Below are positions 1-7,052 of a stretch of DNA of 12,510 nt, one piece after another. Below the pieces are notes generated by a model that saw only the letters and a list, made by a program, of their open reading frames with translations, was not told the origin of the DNA and did not search any database. This DNA is from Berkiella sp964502705 (lineage in GTDB: Bacteria; Pseudomonadota; Gammaproteobacteria; Berkiellales; Berkiellaceae). The DNA lies in assembly GCA_964502705.1 (NCBI GenBank), contig CAZCXZ010000102.1:1-12510 (forward strand), written 5' to 3'. A program made the translations under genes and the position numbers. How positions within the stretch are numbered: position 1 is the first letter of the stretch; every line of letters begins with the position of its first letter.

Positions 1-2
1 CT

Positions 3-47
3 GATCCTCCATCAAGCACGCCGCCGCCTCCCCCAAAGAGTCCCTAG
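3..47 (+). CDS. Possible C-terminal tail of an upstream gene (partial)
   Basis: The frame starting at base 3 is open from the window edge to a TAG at 45-47. It encodes DPPSSTPPPPPKSP, a proline-rich tail that looks like a natural disordered C-terminus. The other two forward frames look less protein-like: one stops at once and the other gives an arginine-rich string. The stop codon lies inside the left arm of the following hairpin, as is common when a terminator abuts a gene. Only 14 codons are visible, so the product cannot be named and the call is tentative. Confidence 0.35.
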   Translation, partial: DPPSSTPPPPPKSP

Positions 48-60
48 CGTGTAGGGACTC
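38..60 (+). terminator. Hairpin, probable terminator of the upstream gene
   Basis: A perfect 9-bp inverted repeat, GAGTCCCTA at 38-46 and TAGGGACTC at 52-60, encloses a 5-base loop (GCGTG). It is followed by ATATTTT rather than a clean T run. It sits between the possible upstream stop codon and the promoter of the next gene, where a terminator is expected. The weak T tract keeps confidence moderate; it could instead be an RNA-processing or operator element. Confidence 0.5.
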
Positions 61-82
61 ATATTTTGGGCAACTATCTAAC

Positions 83-111
83 TTTACATTGGGAACCGCC
101 TATGTTCTAAT
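83..111 (+). promoter_or_regulatory. Candidate sigma70 promoter for the 155-988 gene
   Basis: TTTACA at 83-88 (one mismatch to the -35 consensus) is followed after exactly 17 bases by TCTAAT at 106-111 (one mismatch to the -10 consensus). Transcription would start near 117-119, leaving a leader of about 37 bases before the ATG at 155. This is the best consensus-like promoter in the window and suggests the downstream orphan gene is transcribed independently. Confidence 0.55.
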
Positions 112-154
112 GACCCCCATTCGTCGTTAATCATCCTTGTTTGGGGTTTACATT

Positions 155-988
155 ATGAAAGGAAGTCCACGCAGAACTTTGCCGGCTTTTCAAAAGCATG
201 AAGCAGCGGGTGAGAAAATTCTCGATAGATTTAAAGCGAACCAAGCTAGTGCAAATGCACCTCTTCCTGGGCCTTCATCAGCGCCAGCATCTGCAAATAA
301 TCCTGCAAATAATCAGGAAACACCTGAAGAAAGATTGGCACGCATTAAGAAAGAAGCGATTGAGCGTAAAAAGAAAGAACTCAATAATCGCCGTACGCAA
401 AAAGACATGGCAATACGCGCAATTCCACATACTGGCCACGCTGATGGTGGTTCGATTGGTAAAGCAGAACATCTTGCAGGTTTAACGGCTGAAGGTGTGG
501 CCGGTGAAATGATCATGCATTTAATGATCTTTGCGGTTGAAGCGACCTTTAACACGCCTTTTTGGATCCAAGCTGAGCAATTTAACGAAGCACTTAGACA
601 AGAGTTGGCATCATTAGAGCCAGGTCAGAAGCCCGTGCGTCTATGCTATTTACCGGATGATAATGGCGCGTTCCCTGATATTTATCCGATTAATTCTCAA
701 GGTGAAGTCGACTTTGACGCAGAACCTTTAGCCGAAAATGAAGTTACGCCGTTCGCTATTCGCGCAAATGGTTATATTCCGATGCCAACTGTATTCGAAT
801 CCTATCAGATTGTATTGGACAAGCACTTTGAGCGTATGATGGGTGCTGGCGTATTATCACCAGAACAAAAAGCCCGCATGACAAATACCCTGGCCGATAT
901 TCAAGGACAGAAGAAAGAAGGGAGCGATTTAGCTTCGGATAACGCAGCGATTAGAGCGGCAATGCCAAGACCTAAACTGGGCGGCTAA
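155..988 (+). CDS. Hydrophilic protein of unknown function beside the Dot/Icm locus
   Basis: This gene encodes 277 residues from the ATG at 155. An in-frame TTG at 137 would add six residues but has no better ribosome site; a GGGG stretch at 143-146 lies 8 bases before the ATG. I do not recognise the family. No signal peptide is visible. Residues 1-30 are basic and mixed, and about 31-55 form a linker rich in Pro, Ala, Asn and Ser. Residues 56-83 look like a strongly charged helix (Lys/Arg/Glu). Residues 105-130 hold a mildly hydrophobic stretch (EMIMHLMIFAVEA) that is probably an amphipathic or buried helix. The rest looks like a soluble alpha/beta domain with a Gly/Pro-rich end. It has its own promoter and converges on the dotA operon. 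It could be an accessory cytoplasmic component or a translocated substrate; neither can be shown from sequence. Confidence 0.75.
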   Translation: MKGSPRRTLPAFQKHEAAGEKILDRFKANQASANAPLPGPSSAPASANNPANNQETPEERLARIKKEAIERKKKELNNRRTQKDMAIRAIPHTGHADGGSIGKAEHLAGLTAEGVAGEMIMHLMIFAVEATFNTPFWIQAEQFNEALRQELASLEPGQKPVRLCYLPDDNGAFPDIYPINSQGEVDFDAEPLAENEVTPFAIRANGYIPMPTVFESYQIVLDKHFERMMGAGVLSPEQKARMTNTLADIQGQKKEGSDLASDNAAIRAAMPRPKLGG

Positions 989-1004
989 CCTGGCATATTT
1001 TGTA

Positions 1005-1026
1005 GGGGCGGCAAGATGTCCGCCCC
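1005..1026. terminator. GC-rich hairpin between convergent genes, possible two-way terminator
   Basis: GGGGCGG at 1005-1011 pairs perfectly with CCGCCCC at 1020-1026 around the loop CAAGATGT. It lies in the 54-base gap between the convergent stops of the orphan gene (988) and dotA copy 2 (1043). Neither side has a proper T run, so it may work as a bidirectional RNA 3'-end stabiliser or be one copy of a dispersed palindromic repeat. Confidence 0.5.
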
Positions 1027-1042
1027 AACTTTATACGTAACA

Positions 1043-3187
1043 TTAACCCCCAGCAATATCAGAAATACCACCGCCACCCATGGATTGTTTTGCAACGTTG
1101 CTCATAGCGCCGGCACTACTCTTCATGAGGCCACCACCAATTTCAGCACCTTTATCAACGGCACCTTTGGCTTCTTCAAGTTGTTGTTTCACGCTACCTG
1201 AAGACTCAGCTTGACCACCGATCCAACGAGTGATTTTATCTGGCAATACATAAACTAAGCTAAAGCATTCATGAATAATACCAATACACAAACCACCATA
1301 TAGACACAATAACGCGATACACCCAAATATCCCGATAGTGCCGGTGGAAGCGTCGACAGTTGCGTTAAAGCCAAAGTTAACCATACCAATAGCCACTTCG
1401 ACGAGCTTGCAAGCAACCGCAAACCCAATAACCATTAAGCTCGGTCTTAAGAAAACGTTGGTAATCAGCATGACCGCAGCAGAGGCTTTACCTAAGTTTT
1501 CTTGTGCGGGGCTGACCAATCCTAATGCCACAATCGGCGCTGCGGCAATGGTTTCAATCACCAGCAGCATCCACCCAAGGGCGGTAAACGTAAAGACAAG
1601 ATACGGCACCATCGGTAAGTAAATACCGATTGCCGCTCCGGCCCCCCACAGCAGACCGATAATCAAGGTTAAAACAGGTACCAAGATAGTCACAATCGCG
1701 CCTAATGCCCAACAGAGTGGGTTCATACCAGACATGATACAACCAACGATCATCATTAAGAATGAGAGCAGAATAATAGTGAACCAAATGTTTTCACAAG
1801 TGATCATAATATCTGAACCAAATTTTCTAAGCGAAGAGACCGGTTCCATAACATTACCGTTAGTATCTTTGCCGGCAGTTAATGTATTCATGATATCAAC
1901 TGTTGCGCCTTTTACGGCGTTAGCAATCGCGTCATACAACGGTCCACCGCTACCACCAATATTCGATTTTTGCATGTTCAATTTAATATTGCCTGGTGCT
2001 AACGGTGGGGAAATACCACCTGTGCCCGCAGGAACTAAGCCACCTGCTACGCTCATCGAAGTGGTAACCGCATCTCGACATTCCTGACCTAATGCTGAGG
2101 GAAGATTCTCAGCAACCGGCTGAGGGAAATTACGTTCAGCTTGAGTTGAATTCTTTTTAATGGTGTCAAAATAGTGGCTACCCGCAAATATCCAGCCGTT
2201 TTTCAATGCATCGTCAACAAAGGCATTGGCAGTAACAGGCACGGGTTGTAACCCTCGTAACCCCGCCACAATTTCGTCTGCTCCCGCACTGGTTTGATTC
2301 GCCACTTCTGTTTGTATGCTTGCAACAGTTGCTGCATTTGGCGTGATCGCGATATCTTTACCCACAGCCTGAAGTTTATTAGCAGCGGATCTCATCACCT
2401 GCGCATTTACCGCTCCCCATTCGTTGCCATCAAGTCCTGCAGCCATCACGCCGGAGGTCATACCACCACAGACATTTCTATAGGTTGAGTTGCCGAGAAT
2501 ACCAATCATCAAAGTGGCTGAACCATTCTGTGAGTACGATAGCGCTTGAACAGTACTATCGGGAAGATTCGATAAAGCGGTTTGGCATGCGGTATTAAAA
2601 TTAAGTGTTTGTGCGCAAGCCATGGATCGCATTAATGCGCGCATGGTTGATGAAACATCAGTGCCCCCTGTGGGGGTTTTAATCAGGATTTCTAAACTAC
2701 TGCCGCCTTGGCCACCATTTTCTGCCCAACCTCTCACAGTAACTAAATAAACACTGTTCGCGGCGGCAACACCATAGATAACGATCTGCATCATAAATAC
2801 TTGGATTAAAGAGTAGCCGGAAGCAGTGGGTATTAAAAATGCCATACCGATAGCAGCGCGTAAAGGGATCCAAACAGATGACCATTTACGGCCCATCACT
2901 TCGCCTTCTTGGGCGGTATTAATGGTAGACAATATAATCGTGTAGCTCACAACGATGCCGCCCAAACTCAATACAGCGATGTTGAATACTTCAAACAAGC
3001 GACCAATCACAGAGCTACCTGCACCTTGCAAGGTGCTACCGACATTGCCAAAAATTTGTCCTAAATAGATAATGGAGCGGTCTTCTGGGCGGTTGCTCCA
3101 GCTAATATCCGCAGAATAAGCAAGTTCCGGTAATGCAAAGCAGATTACCACCAAACCTATTGTCAATATTGTGCTCTGTTTCATCAT
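1043..3187 (-). CDS. dotA: DotA family inner-membrane protein, second (downstream) copy
   Basis: This 714-residue polytopic protein belongs to the Dot/Icm type IVB system. A signal peptide covers residues 1-26 (cleavage near AYSA|D). Membrane segments lie at about 68-90 and 107-142. A large presumably periplasmic region (about 145-465) carries Cys191, 201, 240 and 370, and a block of further segments spans about 467-642. The RWIGG motif and an amphipathic Gly/Lys/Ser tail follow. It shares with the upstream DotA the blocks VVSYTI-----INTA-EG, NGW-(F/L)AGS-Y, GIY-PM-PYLVFTF and P-K--RWIGG, so the two are paralogues. Legionella DotA is about 1,050 residues, so this is a short form. The gene starts 17 bases after the upstream dotA stop, behind a weak GGAAAA ribosome site, and is surely co-transcribed. 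Two ATGs are adjacent (3187 and 3184). In Legionella DotA is essential for secretion and is itself released from the cell. Which copy is the orthologue is uncertain. Confidence 0.9.
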   Translation of the reverse strand: MMKQSTILTIGLVVICFALPELAYSADISWSNRPEDRSIIYLGQIFGNVGSTLQGAGSSVIGRLFEVFNIAVLSLGGIVVSYTIILSTINTAQEGEVMGRKWSSVWIPLRAAIGMAFLIPTASGYSLIQVFMMQIVIYGVAAANSVYLVTVRGWAENGGQGGSSLEILIKTPTGGTDVSSTMRALMRSMACAQTLNFNTACQTALSNLPDSTVQALSYSQNGSATLMIGILGNSTYRNVCGGMTSGVMAAGLDGNEWGAVNAQVMRSAANKLQAVGKDIAITPNAATVASIQTEVANQTSAGADEIVAGLRGLQPVPVTANAFVDDALKNGWIFAGSHYFDTIKKNSTQAERNFPQPVAENLPSALGQECRDAVTTSMSVAGGLVPAGTGGISPPLAPGNIKLNMQKSNIGGSGGPLYDAIANAVKGATVDIMNTLTAGKDTNGNVMEPVSSLRKFGSDIMITCENIWFTIILLSFLMMIVGCIMSGMNPLCWALGAIVTILVPVLTLIIGLLWGAGAAIGIYLPMVPYLVFTFTALGWMLLVIETIAAAPIVALGLVSPAQENLGKASAAVMLITNVFLRPSLMVIGFAVACKLVEVAIGMVNFGFNATVDASTGTIGIFGCIALLCLYGGLCIGIIHECFSLVYVLPDKITRWIGGQAESSGSVKQQLEEAKGAVDKGAEIGGGLMKSSAGAMSNVAKQSMGGGGISDIAGG

Positions 3188-3204
3188 ATACTGTTTTCCA
3201 AAAG

Positions 3205-5280
3205 CTATTTCTTAAACGCTTTTAAGCTGCTTTTCATTAAACCTGCGCCAATACCTGCACCTTTTTGTACACTTCCTTTGAGGGATTGTACGTTCTTCAT
3301 CGTGCCTTCGTCTTCATTACCGCCACCGCCGATCCAACGCATCACTTTATTGGGGACGACATAAATTAAGCTGAAAGCTTCATGTACCATGCCAACGGCA
3401 ACACTGGCATACAGTAGTAATATGGCAATCAAGCCAAAAACCCCGACTTGCAGCGACCCCCCGGTGGAGCCCATCATGGTTGACCAAAACGCAGCGTTCA
3501 GCATGCCAATGCCGACGATTAACAATTGTGAAGCCAAGATAAAACCTAAGATCATTAATGCAGGGCGCAAAAAGACACCGAGCAAAATCACAATGGCATG
3601 TCCGGCTTTACCCATTTCATCTTCAGAAGGTACGATTAGGGTGAGTGCGATTAAGGGCGCAGCGAGCATAGCCTCAATGACCAGAATGTTCCACGTTAAA
3701 GAACTAAAGGTAAAGACGAGATAAGGGATCATGGGAACATAAATCCCCAATGTTAAACCGGCTACCCATAGTAACGAAATCATTAACATGGCAATTGGCA
3801 TGATAATCGTGAGTAGAAAATTAAACGCATGCGCAAAAGGCTGCATGCAGCTCATAAAAGTCGAAACCATCCATAAAGCGAATGCTAACCCCAAGGCAGC
3901 AAAGAAAACATTTTCTGTGATGAGGGTTAAATCACTACCAAAGGTGGTCATCGCAACCAATGGGTCGTTATGCACGGCTTTTCCTGCATCGCCAGCCCCG
4001 GTTATTTGTGATTGCAAGTTGCTGGTAATTTGCTCAAACAAGCTACCAAAAATAGCAGCAAAAATAGAGGTACCTTCCGAGCTGCTACTAGGGCGTGGGC
4101 TTACAAGAATGGAAGGGCCAGCGCGCTCCCAAGTCTCTACCGTGACCATGTTAGCCAGACCCGTTGTCACGTATGTGCTAGCAGCAGATATAGCAGTTGC
4201 AACATATTGGTCATACAGTGGCTGTGAGATGGTGGTCGCTAAATCACTTGCTGGAGATAATTCAGGAAGATTGGTAAAAGATACCGATCGGCGTGTTCCG
4301 CTTTGCGTTAGCGCATAATAATAGCTACCGGCCAACAGCCAACCATTTTGTTTGGCCTCATCATTTAACGAGACTTGGGCTTGGTAAGTGATTTCAGCGG
4401 TTTTTAATGCGTCTTCTCGTAATTTTCTAGCCGCATTAACAAGCTCACCGACACTGCTATAGTCGATTGGCTCCATCAGTGAATCGAAAGAGGGAGCCAT
4501 CAAGGCGTTTTGCGCATTTGAAATGGCTGCTATATAAACGGCGGTGCGTTGTTGTGCTGAAACTGGGGTGCCTGAACCGGTGAAGGTTGGGTTGACTGAA
4601 CTAAAGACGTCTATTGAGCCGCAAATAGCGTCCCCATAGCTTCGTCGGCCCCATTTGACAGTATTACCTGAAACATAGTAGCTAACTTCCTCACCTAATC
4701 TTTCTTTAAGATCAGCGTTGGATTTGAAACCGTTATTGAGTGAATTCATGCAGTTATTGGCTTTTAGAATATTAGTAACTAAGCCCTGGGCATCTTGTAG
4801 ATCTTCTTTTCGGGTATCTTCATGAAGCGGCGTATCCTTATTGACGACCACGTTCCACATCGAGTTTGCGGCGCCGACACCTTGTAACACCAACCACATG
4901 ACCATCATTTGGATGTAGTTGTAGCCACCCCCCTGTGGAATCAGTAACAATATGCCGACCCCGGCTCGGAAAGGGACTAAAATTGGGTGCCAATTCTTTC
5001 CTAAAAATTGCCCTTCATGCGCGGTGTTAATTGCGCCCATCATAATGGTGTAGCTTATCACCACAATCCCTAAACCAAAGACAGCTTGGTTAAAGATCCC
5101 TGCCAACGAGCCAAATATTGAGTAGTAACCAGCGGGAATGGAGCCTGGTACTTGGCCAAAAACCATGGCTAAATATTCTAGAGATTTGTCACCGGGCTGC
5201 ACATTAAATAATGCGGCATAAGTGATTACCGGAAAGGTAAGAGTGGCAAGTAATATGCACGCTTTGCTGAAGGCCTTCAT
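3205..5280 (-). CDS. dotA: DotA, Dot/Icm type IVB secretion inner-membrane protein, first copy
   Basis: This 691-residue protein has a signal peptide (residues 1-22, cleavage near TYA|A). Hydrophobic segments lie at about 64-85 and 103-140, followed by a long presumed periplasmic loop (about 141-455) with Cys177 and Cys220. A dense membrane block spans about 457-632 and a cytoplasmic tail contains MRWIGGGG. Its place directly behind icmV is the conserved icmV-dotA order. Its start overlaps the icmV stop by 4 bases (ATGA), implying translational coupling; the ATG at 5280 is the natural start because the signal peptide follows at once. DotA is required for effector translocation and vacuole remodelling in Legionella and Coxiella. 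It is much shorter than Legionella DotA but retains the whole membrane core. Because it adjoins icmV, it is my preferred candidate for the canonical DotA. Confidence 0.93.
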   Translation of the reverse strand: MKAFSKACILLATLTFPVITYAALFNVQPGDKSLEYLAMVFGQVPGSIPAGYYSIFGSLAGIFNQAVFGLGIVVISYTIMMGAINTAHEGQFLGKNWHPILVPFRAGVGILLLIPQGGGYNYIQMMVMWLVLQGVGAANSMWNVVVNKDTPLHEDTRKEDLQDAQGLVTNILKANNCMNSLNNGFKSNADLKERLGEEVSYYVSGNTVKWGRRSYGDAICGSIDVFSSVNPTFTGSGTPVSAQQRTAVYIAAISNAQNALMAPSFDSLMEPIDYSSVGELVNAARKLREDALKTAEITYQAQVSLNDEAKQNGWLLAGSYYYALTQSGTRRSVSFTNLPELSPASDLATTISQPLYDQYVATAISAASTYVTTGLANMVTVETWERAGPSILVSPRPSSSSEGTSIFAAIFGSLFEQITSNLQSQITGAGDAGKAVHNDPLVAMTTFGSDLTLITENVFFAALGLAFALWMVSTFMSCMQPFAHAFNFLLTIIMPIAMLMISLLWVAGLTLGIYVPMIPYLVFTFSSLTWNILVIEAMLAAPLIALTLIVPSEDEMGKAGHAIVILLGVFLRPALMILGFILASQLLIVGIGMLNAAFWSTMMGSTGGSLQVGVFGLIAILLLYASVAVGMVHEAFSLIYVVPNKVMRWIGGGGNEDEGTMKNVQSLKGSVQKGAGIGAGLMKSSLKAFKK

Positions 5281-5798
5281 TCATTTGCCTTTTTGTGCTC
5301 AGTTTGAGCTACTTTGGTTGATTTCTTTGCTACGGTTAAATTCTTTTCATTTGATGTGTTGACTGAACCGTTTAACCATTCTTTGATGGTGCAGCCCAGT
5401 TTTCGGTGTTTAAGTTGAAAAAGCCAAAAATGGAAACGGAACGCTTGCGATAAAGTATAAATAGATAAGCAAAAGGCAATGAGCGTTGCGGCCATGGTGC
5501 TGGTGAAAGCTAAGAACAAACCATAAGACATAATGACCAGTGATAGCGCCATAAAAAAGTAAAACAGTTGTGAAAATTCTTTTTGGCGTTGTATGAGATC
5601 ACCTTCAGTTAGTTCAAGGCGTTTTAATGCTTCTTCGAAGGTTTCAGAGTAGGTGGCTTTTTTAGGTATAACAGAGTCAAGTAAAATCACTTTGAAGTTT
5701 TCAGCGGTTTCGCTCAGATAATCCAAGCTAACCCATTTATCGACGCGAACGTCAACCAGACGGCTCGCGGTTTTTTTGCTGGATTTAAACATACCCAT
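5277..5798 (-). CDS. icmV: IcmV, Dot/Icm inner-membrane protein
   Basis: IcmV is a small Dot/Icm inner-membrane protein of unknown detailed role that is encoded with DotA. The 173 residues comprise a basic N-terminus, a conserved-looking segment VDVRVDKWVSLDYL (about 16-29), a soluble helical stretch with many charges (about 50-75), and two adjacent membrane helices (about 77-120, FFMALSLVIMSYGLFLAF and the following segment). A Lys-rich, Thr/Asn-containing tail follows (about 145-173). Legionella IcmV is about 150 residues, so the tail is a little longer here. The ATG at 5798 follows a good GAAGGTGA ribosome site. The stop overlaps the dotA start by 4 bases. It is divergent from icmW, as in Legionella. 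The identification rests on size, two-helix topology and gene order as well as sequence. Confidence 0.88.
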   Translation of the reverse strand: MGMFKSSKKTASRLVDVRVDKWVSLDYLSETAENFKVILLDSVIPKKATYSETFEEALKRLELTEGDLIQRQKEFSQLFYFFMALSLVIMSYGLFLAFTSTMAATLIAFCLSIYTLSQAFRFHFWLFQLKHRKLGCTIKEWLNGSVNTSNEKNLTVAKKSTKVAQTEHKKANE

Positions 5799-5837
5799 GA
5801 TTTTTCACCTTCGATTTTATTTGTAACAGCACCTAAA

Positions 5838-5866
5838 GTAATAACTGCAAACTAACCTCACCTTAA
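5838..5866 (-). promoter_or_regulatory. Candidate promoter of the icmV-dotA-dotA operon
   Basis: Read on the minus strand, TTAAGG (5866-5861) is followed after exactly 17 bases by TATTAC (5843-5838), about 40 bases before the icmV ATG. The -35 element is poor, and it overlaps the repeated CCTTA/TAAGG motifs. Activation by a regulator bound there would be the natural reading. Both boxes are short and the call is an inference. Confidence 0.35.
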
Positions 5867-5882
5867 TAAGGATATACCTTAT
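5861..5882. repeat. Nested inverted repeats CCTTA / TAAGG at the icmV promoter, putative operator
   Basis: Two overlapping palindromes share their central arm. CCTTA-A-TAAGG spans 5861-5871, and ATAAGG (5866-5871) with CCTTAT (5877-5882) flanks an ATATA spacer. The result is two CCTTA half-sites 16 bases apart with an inverted copy between them, overlapping the candidate -35 of icmV. CTTAAT at 5862-5867 matches the core of the PmrA recognition sequence described in Legionella and Coxiella. The spacing is not that of the enterobacterial tandem PmrA box, so the regulator is unknown. Confidence 0.45.
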
Positions 5883-6072
5883 CAACGCAGTTATGCTGCG
5901 GACACTTAAACACAGTTTATCATGTAACTATTCTAACTGTATAAAAAATTCAGGCAGTGATTGGTGCTGTGTCAGTCAAGTTTTATAAATTTATTTTATT
6001 TTAATGAACTTTTTTTGCGTCGCGACAGACTCATCTGCAGACGGACAAGAATTTAGACGATATTAACTTTTA

Positions 6073-6088
6073 GATAAATTAATTTATC
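6073..6088. promoter_or_regulatory. 16-bp perfect palindrome upstream of icmW, putative operator
   Basis: GATAAATTAATTTATC is identical to its own reverse complement over all 16 bases. It lies 121 bases before the icmW start codon and about 37 bases upstream of a candidate -10 (6126-6131), a position suited to a dimeric activator or repressor. AT-rich DNA makes chance palindromes easier, but eight perfect pairs with GC closure at both ends is still notable. Confidence 0.4.
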
Positions 6089-6209
6089 GCTGAATGGATA
6101 CCTAGTAATTGTCACAGTCTTGAAGTATTATGTTAGTGAAGATGCTTAAAATCAATGACTTAGCGCAAAACAACAGATTGATTAGCGGTCACGAGGGAGA
6201 ATAAATTCG

Positions 6210-6668
6210 ATGCCTGATATGTCATTAGAAGCAGTCCATGCGTTCTGGCATGACTACGATAAGCGCACTTTATATCGCATTGTGACATCAATGGAAGGCA
6301 TTGAATCTTGGGCGGGTGATGATGATCCGCAAGTTGAAGAAGCGCTGCTACGATTGGGATCGATGCTAGACGAGTTAAGCGATTTCGAATTAACCGACGA
6401 AGCGTCGTTGGTTAAAGTACTGGCGAATTTACGTTCGGGACGTGCTTTACGCTTAATGCAGTTTCTGGATGTACTAAAACCAGGAACAGCGTCCAAGCTA
6501 CTGATTTTTGCTGAAGAACAAACCAAAGATGCTGCGCATAAAAACAGATATGCCGATTTATTTTTAAAAAGAAATTTGGCTTTTGAGAGGCTACAGTTAT
6601 TAGGACGCGTTTTCGCCCCAGAAAGGATCAACTTAGTTTTAAAGGCTTTGGAGTCCAATCATGAGTAA
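6210..6668 (+). CDS. icmW: IcmW, Dot/Icm effector-recognition chaperone
   Basis: IcmW is a small acidic cytoplasmic protein. In Legionella and Coxiella it forms a heterodimer with IcmS on the DotL coupling complex and presents a class of effectors for secretion. The 152 residues are almost exactly the Legionella length (151). Recognisable segments include the MPDMS start, YRIVTSMEGIESW (about 22-34), the acidic stretch DDDPQVEEAL, the block RSGRALRLMQFLDVLKPGTASKLLIFAEE (about 75-103) and the C-terminal FLKRNLAFERLQLLGRVF (about 118-135). The GAGGGAGA ribosome site at 6193-6200 lies 9 bases before the ATG. It starts the plus-strand operon, divergent from icmV. Its end overlaps the next gene by 8 bases. 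No anomaly is visible. Confidence 0.95.
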   Translation: MPDMSLEAVHAFWHDYDKRTLYRIVTSMEGIESWAGDDDPQVEEALLRLGSMLDELSDFELTDEASLVKVLANLRSGRALRLMQFLDVLKPGTASKLLIFAEEQTKDAAHKNRYADLFLKRNLAFERLQLLGRVFAPERINLVLKALESNHE

Positions 6669-6987
6669 ACTAATTTCCAAGCTATCGTTATCCGTGATGC
6701 TGTTTGCTTGCGCGTCGAGTGCTATGGCAGGTTACAGCTATTCAGAAGAGTGTGCGAGTCTGACCAGCGTTCCTAAAGCCTGCGACGTGATCAATGGCAA
6801 AGTTGCGGTATTTGGTCAATTTAAGCCTCCCGTATCATTTTATGATAATACGCTGGGTACTACCTATACCGAATTTTCAAACGGTAGCAGCGGTAGTTCT
6901 TCTGAAGTGTCATCGCCAAAATCAAGTACGTCACTCCAGGATACGAGTGGTGGAACAGGATTACAAGAAGGTGGAGCAATGTTTTAA
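6661..6987 (+). CDS. Small exported protein between icmW and icmX, unknown function
   Basis: The 108 residues begin with a clear signal peptide (1-23, cleavage AMA|GYS), leaving a mature protein of about 85 residues. It has two cysteines (31 and 41) that could form a disulfide in the periplasm. Residues 73-98 are rich in Ser, Gly and Thr and look disordered. The gene overlaps the icmW end by 8 bases and uses a GGAG ribosome site (6650-6653) inside icmW, so the two are translationally coupled. I recognise no family. In Legionella pneumophila icmW and icmX are neighbours without such a gene. Operon position and export suggest an accessory periplasmic or surface part of the Dot/Icm apparatus, perhaps a partner of IcmX or DotA; this is inference. 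A lipoprotein reading using Cys17 is less likely because Phe precedes Ala-Cys in the would-be lipobox. Confidence 0.8.
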   Translation: MSKLISKLSLSVMLFACASSAMAGYSYSEECASLTSVPKACDVINGKVAVFGQFKPPVSFYDNTLGTTYTEFSNGSSGSSSEVSSPKSSTSLQDTSGGTGLQEGGAMF

Positions 6988-7052
6988 TATGCTCTAAGAA
7001 TGGAACGCCGATATTGAAAAATGTGCATCAACATAGAAATGAAAGGTGAGTT

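Larger units (their letters stand above)
5799..6209. promoter_or_regulatory. Divergent icmV/icmW control region (411 bases)
   Basis: This is the only long non-coding stretch in the window. It is AT-rich, especially 5980-6010 and 6060-6090, and I see no convincing open frame. Besides the separately listed icmV promoter and inverted repeats, it contains TATTAT at 6126-6131, a one-mismatch -10 for icmW with no good -35 at 15-18 bases. That pattern would suit an activator-dependent promoter. It also contains a small hairpin (CGCAG/CTGCG, 5886-5900), the 8-bp palindrome GTCGCGAC (6019-6026) and ATAAATTTAT near 5985. In Legionella and Coxiella many icm/dot promoters are controlled by response regulators such as PmrA and CpxR. 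I see only partial matches to the PmrA motif CTTAATATT here. Confidence 0.7.

Noticed and set aside
137..154. TTG start six codons upstream for the first gene
   Set aside because: The ATG at 155 is better placed after the GGGG stretch, and the extra residues add nothing recognisable.
3788..4318. Long open frame antisense to dotA copy 1 (176 codons, plus strand)
   Set aside because: It lies wholly inside a clear DotA coding region, has no ribosome site or recognisable domain, and reads as the complement of biased codons.
6059..6067. PmrA-like motif GTTAATATC on the minus strand
   Set aside because: It has two mismatches to a nine-base AT-rich motif, is far from the icmV start, and is not positioned against a -10; such matches are expected by chance here.
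6254..6658. Open frame antisense to icmW (134 codons)
   Set aside because: It is fully contained in the well-supported icmW gene, is Ser/Lys-rich without protein-like order, and is a shadow frame.
6661..6720. Lipoprotein signal in the small exported protein
   Set aside because: LFAC has Phe at the position normally held by a small residue, while AMA|G is a good signal peptidase I site.
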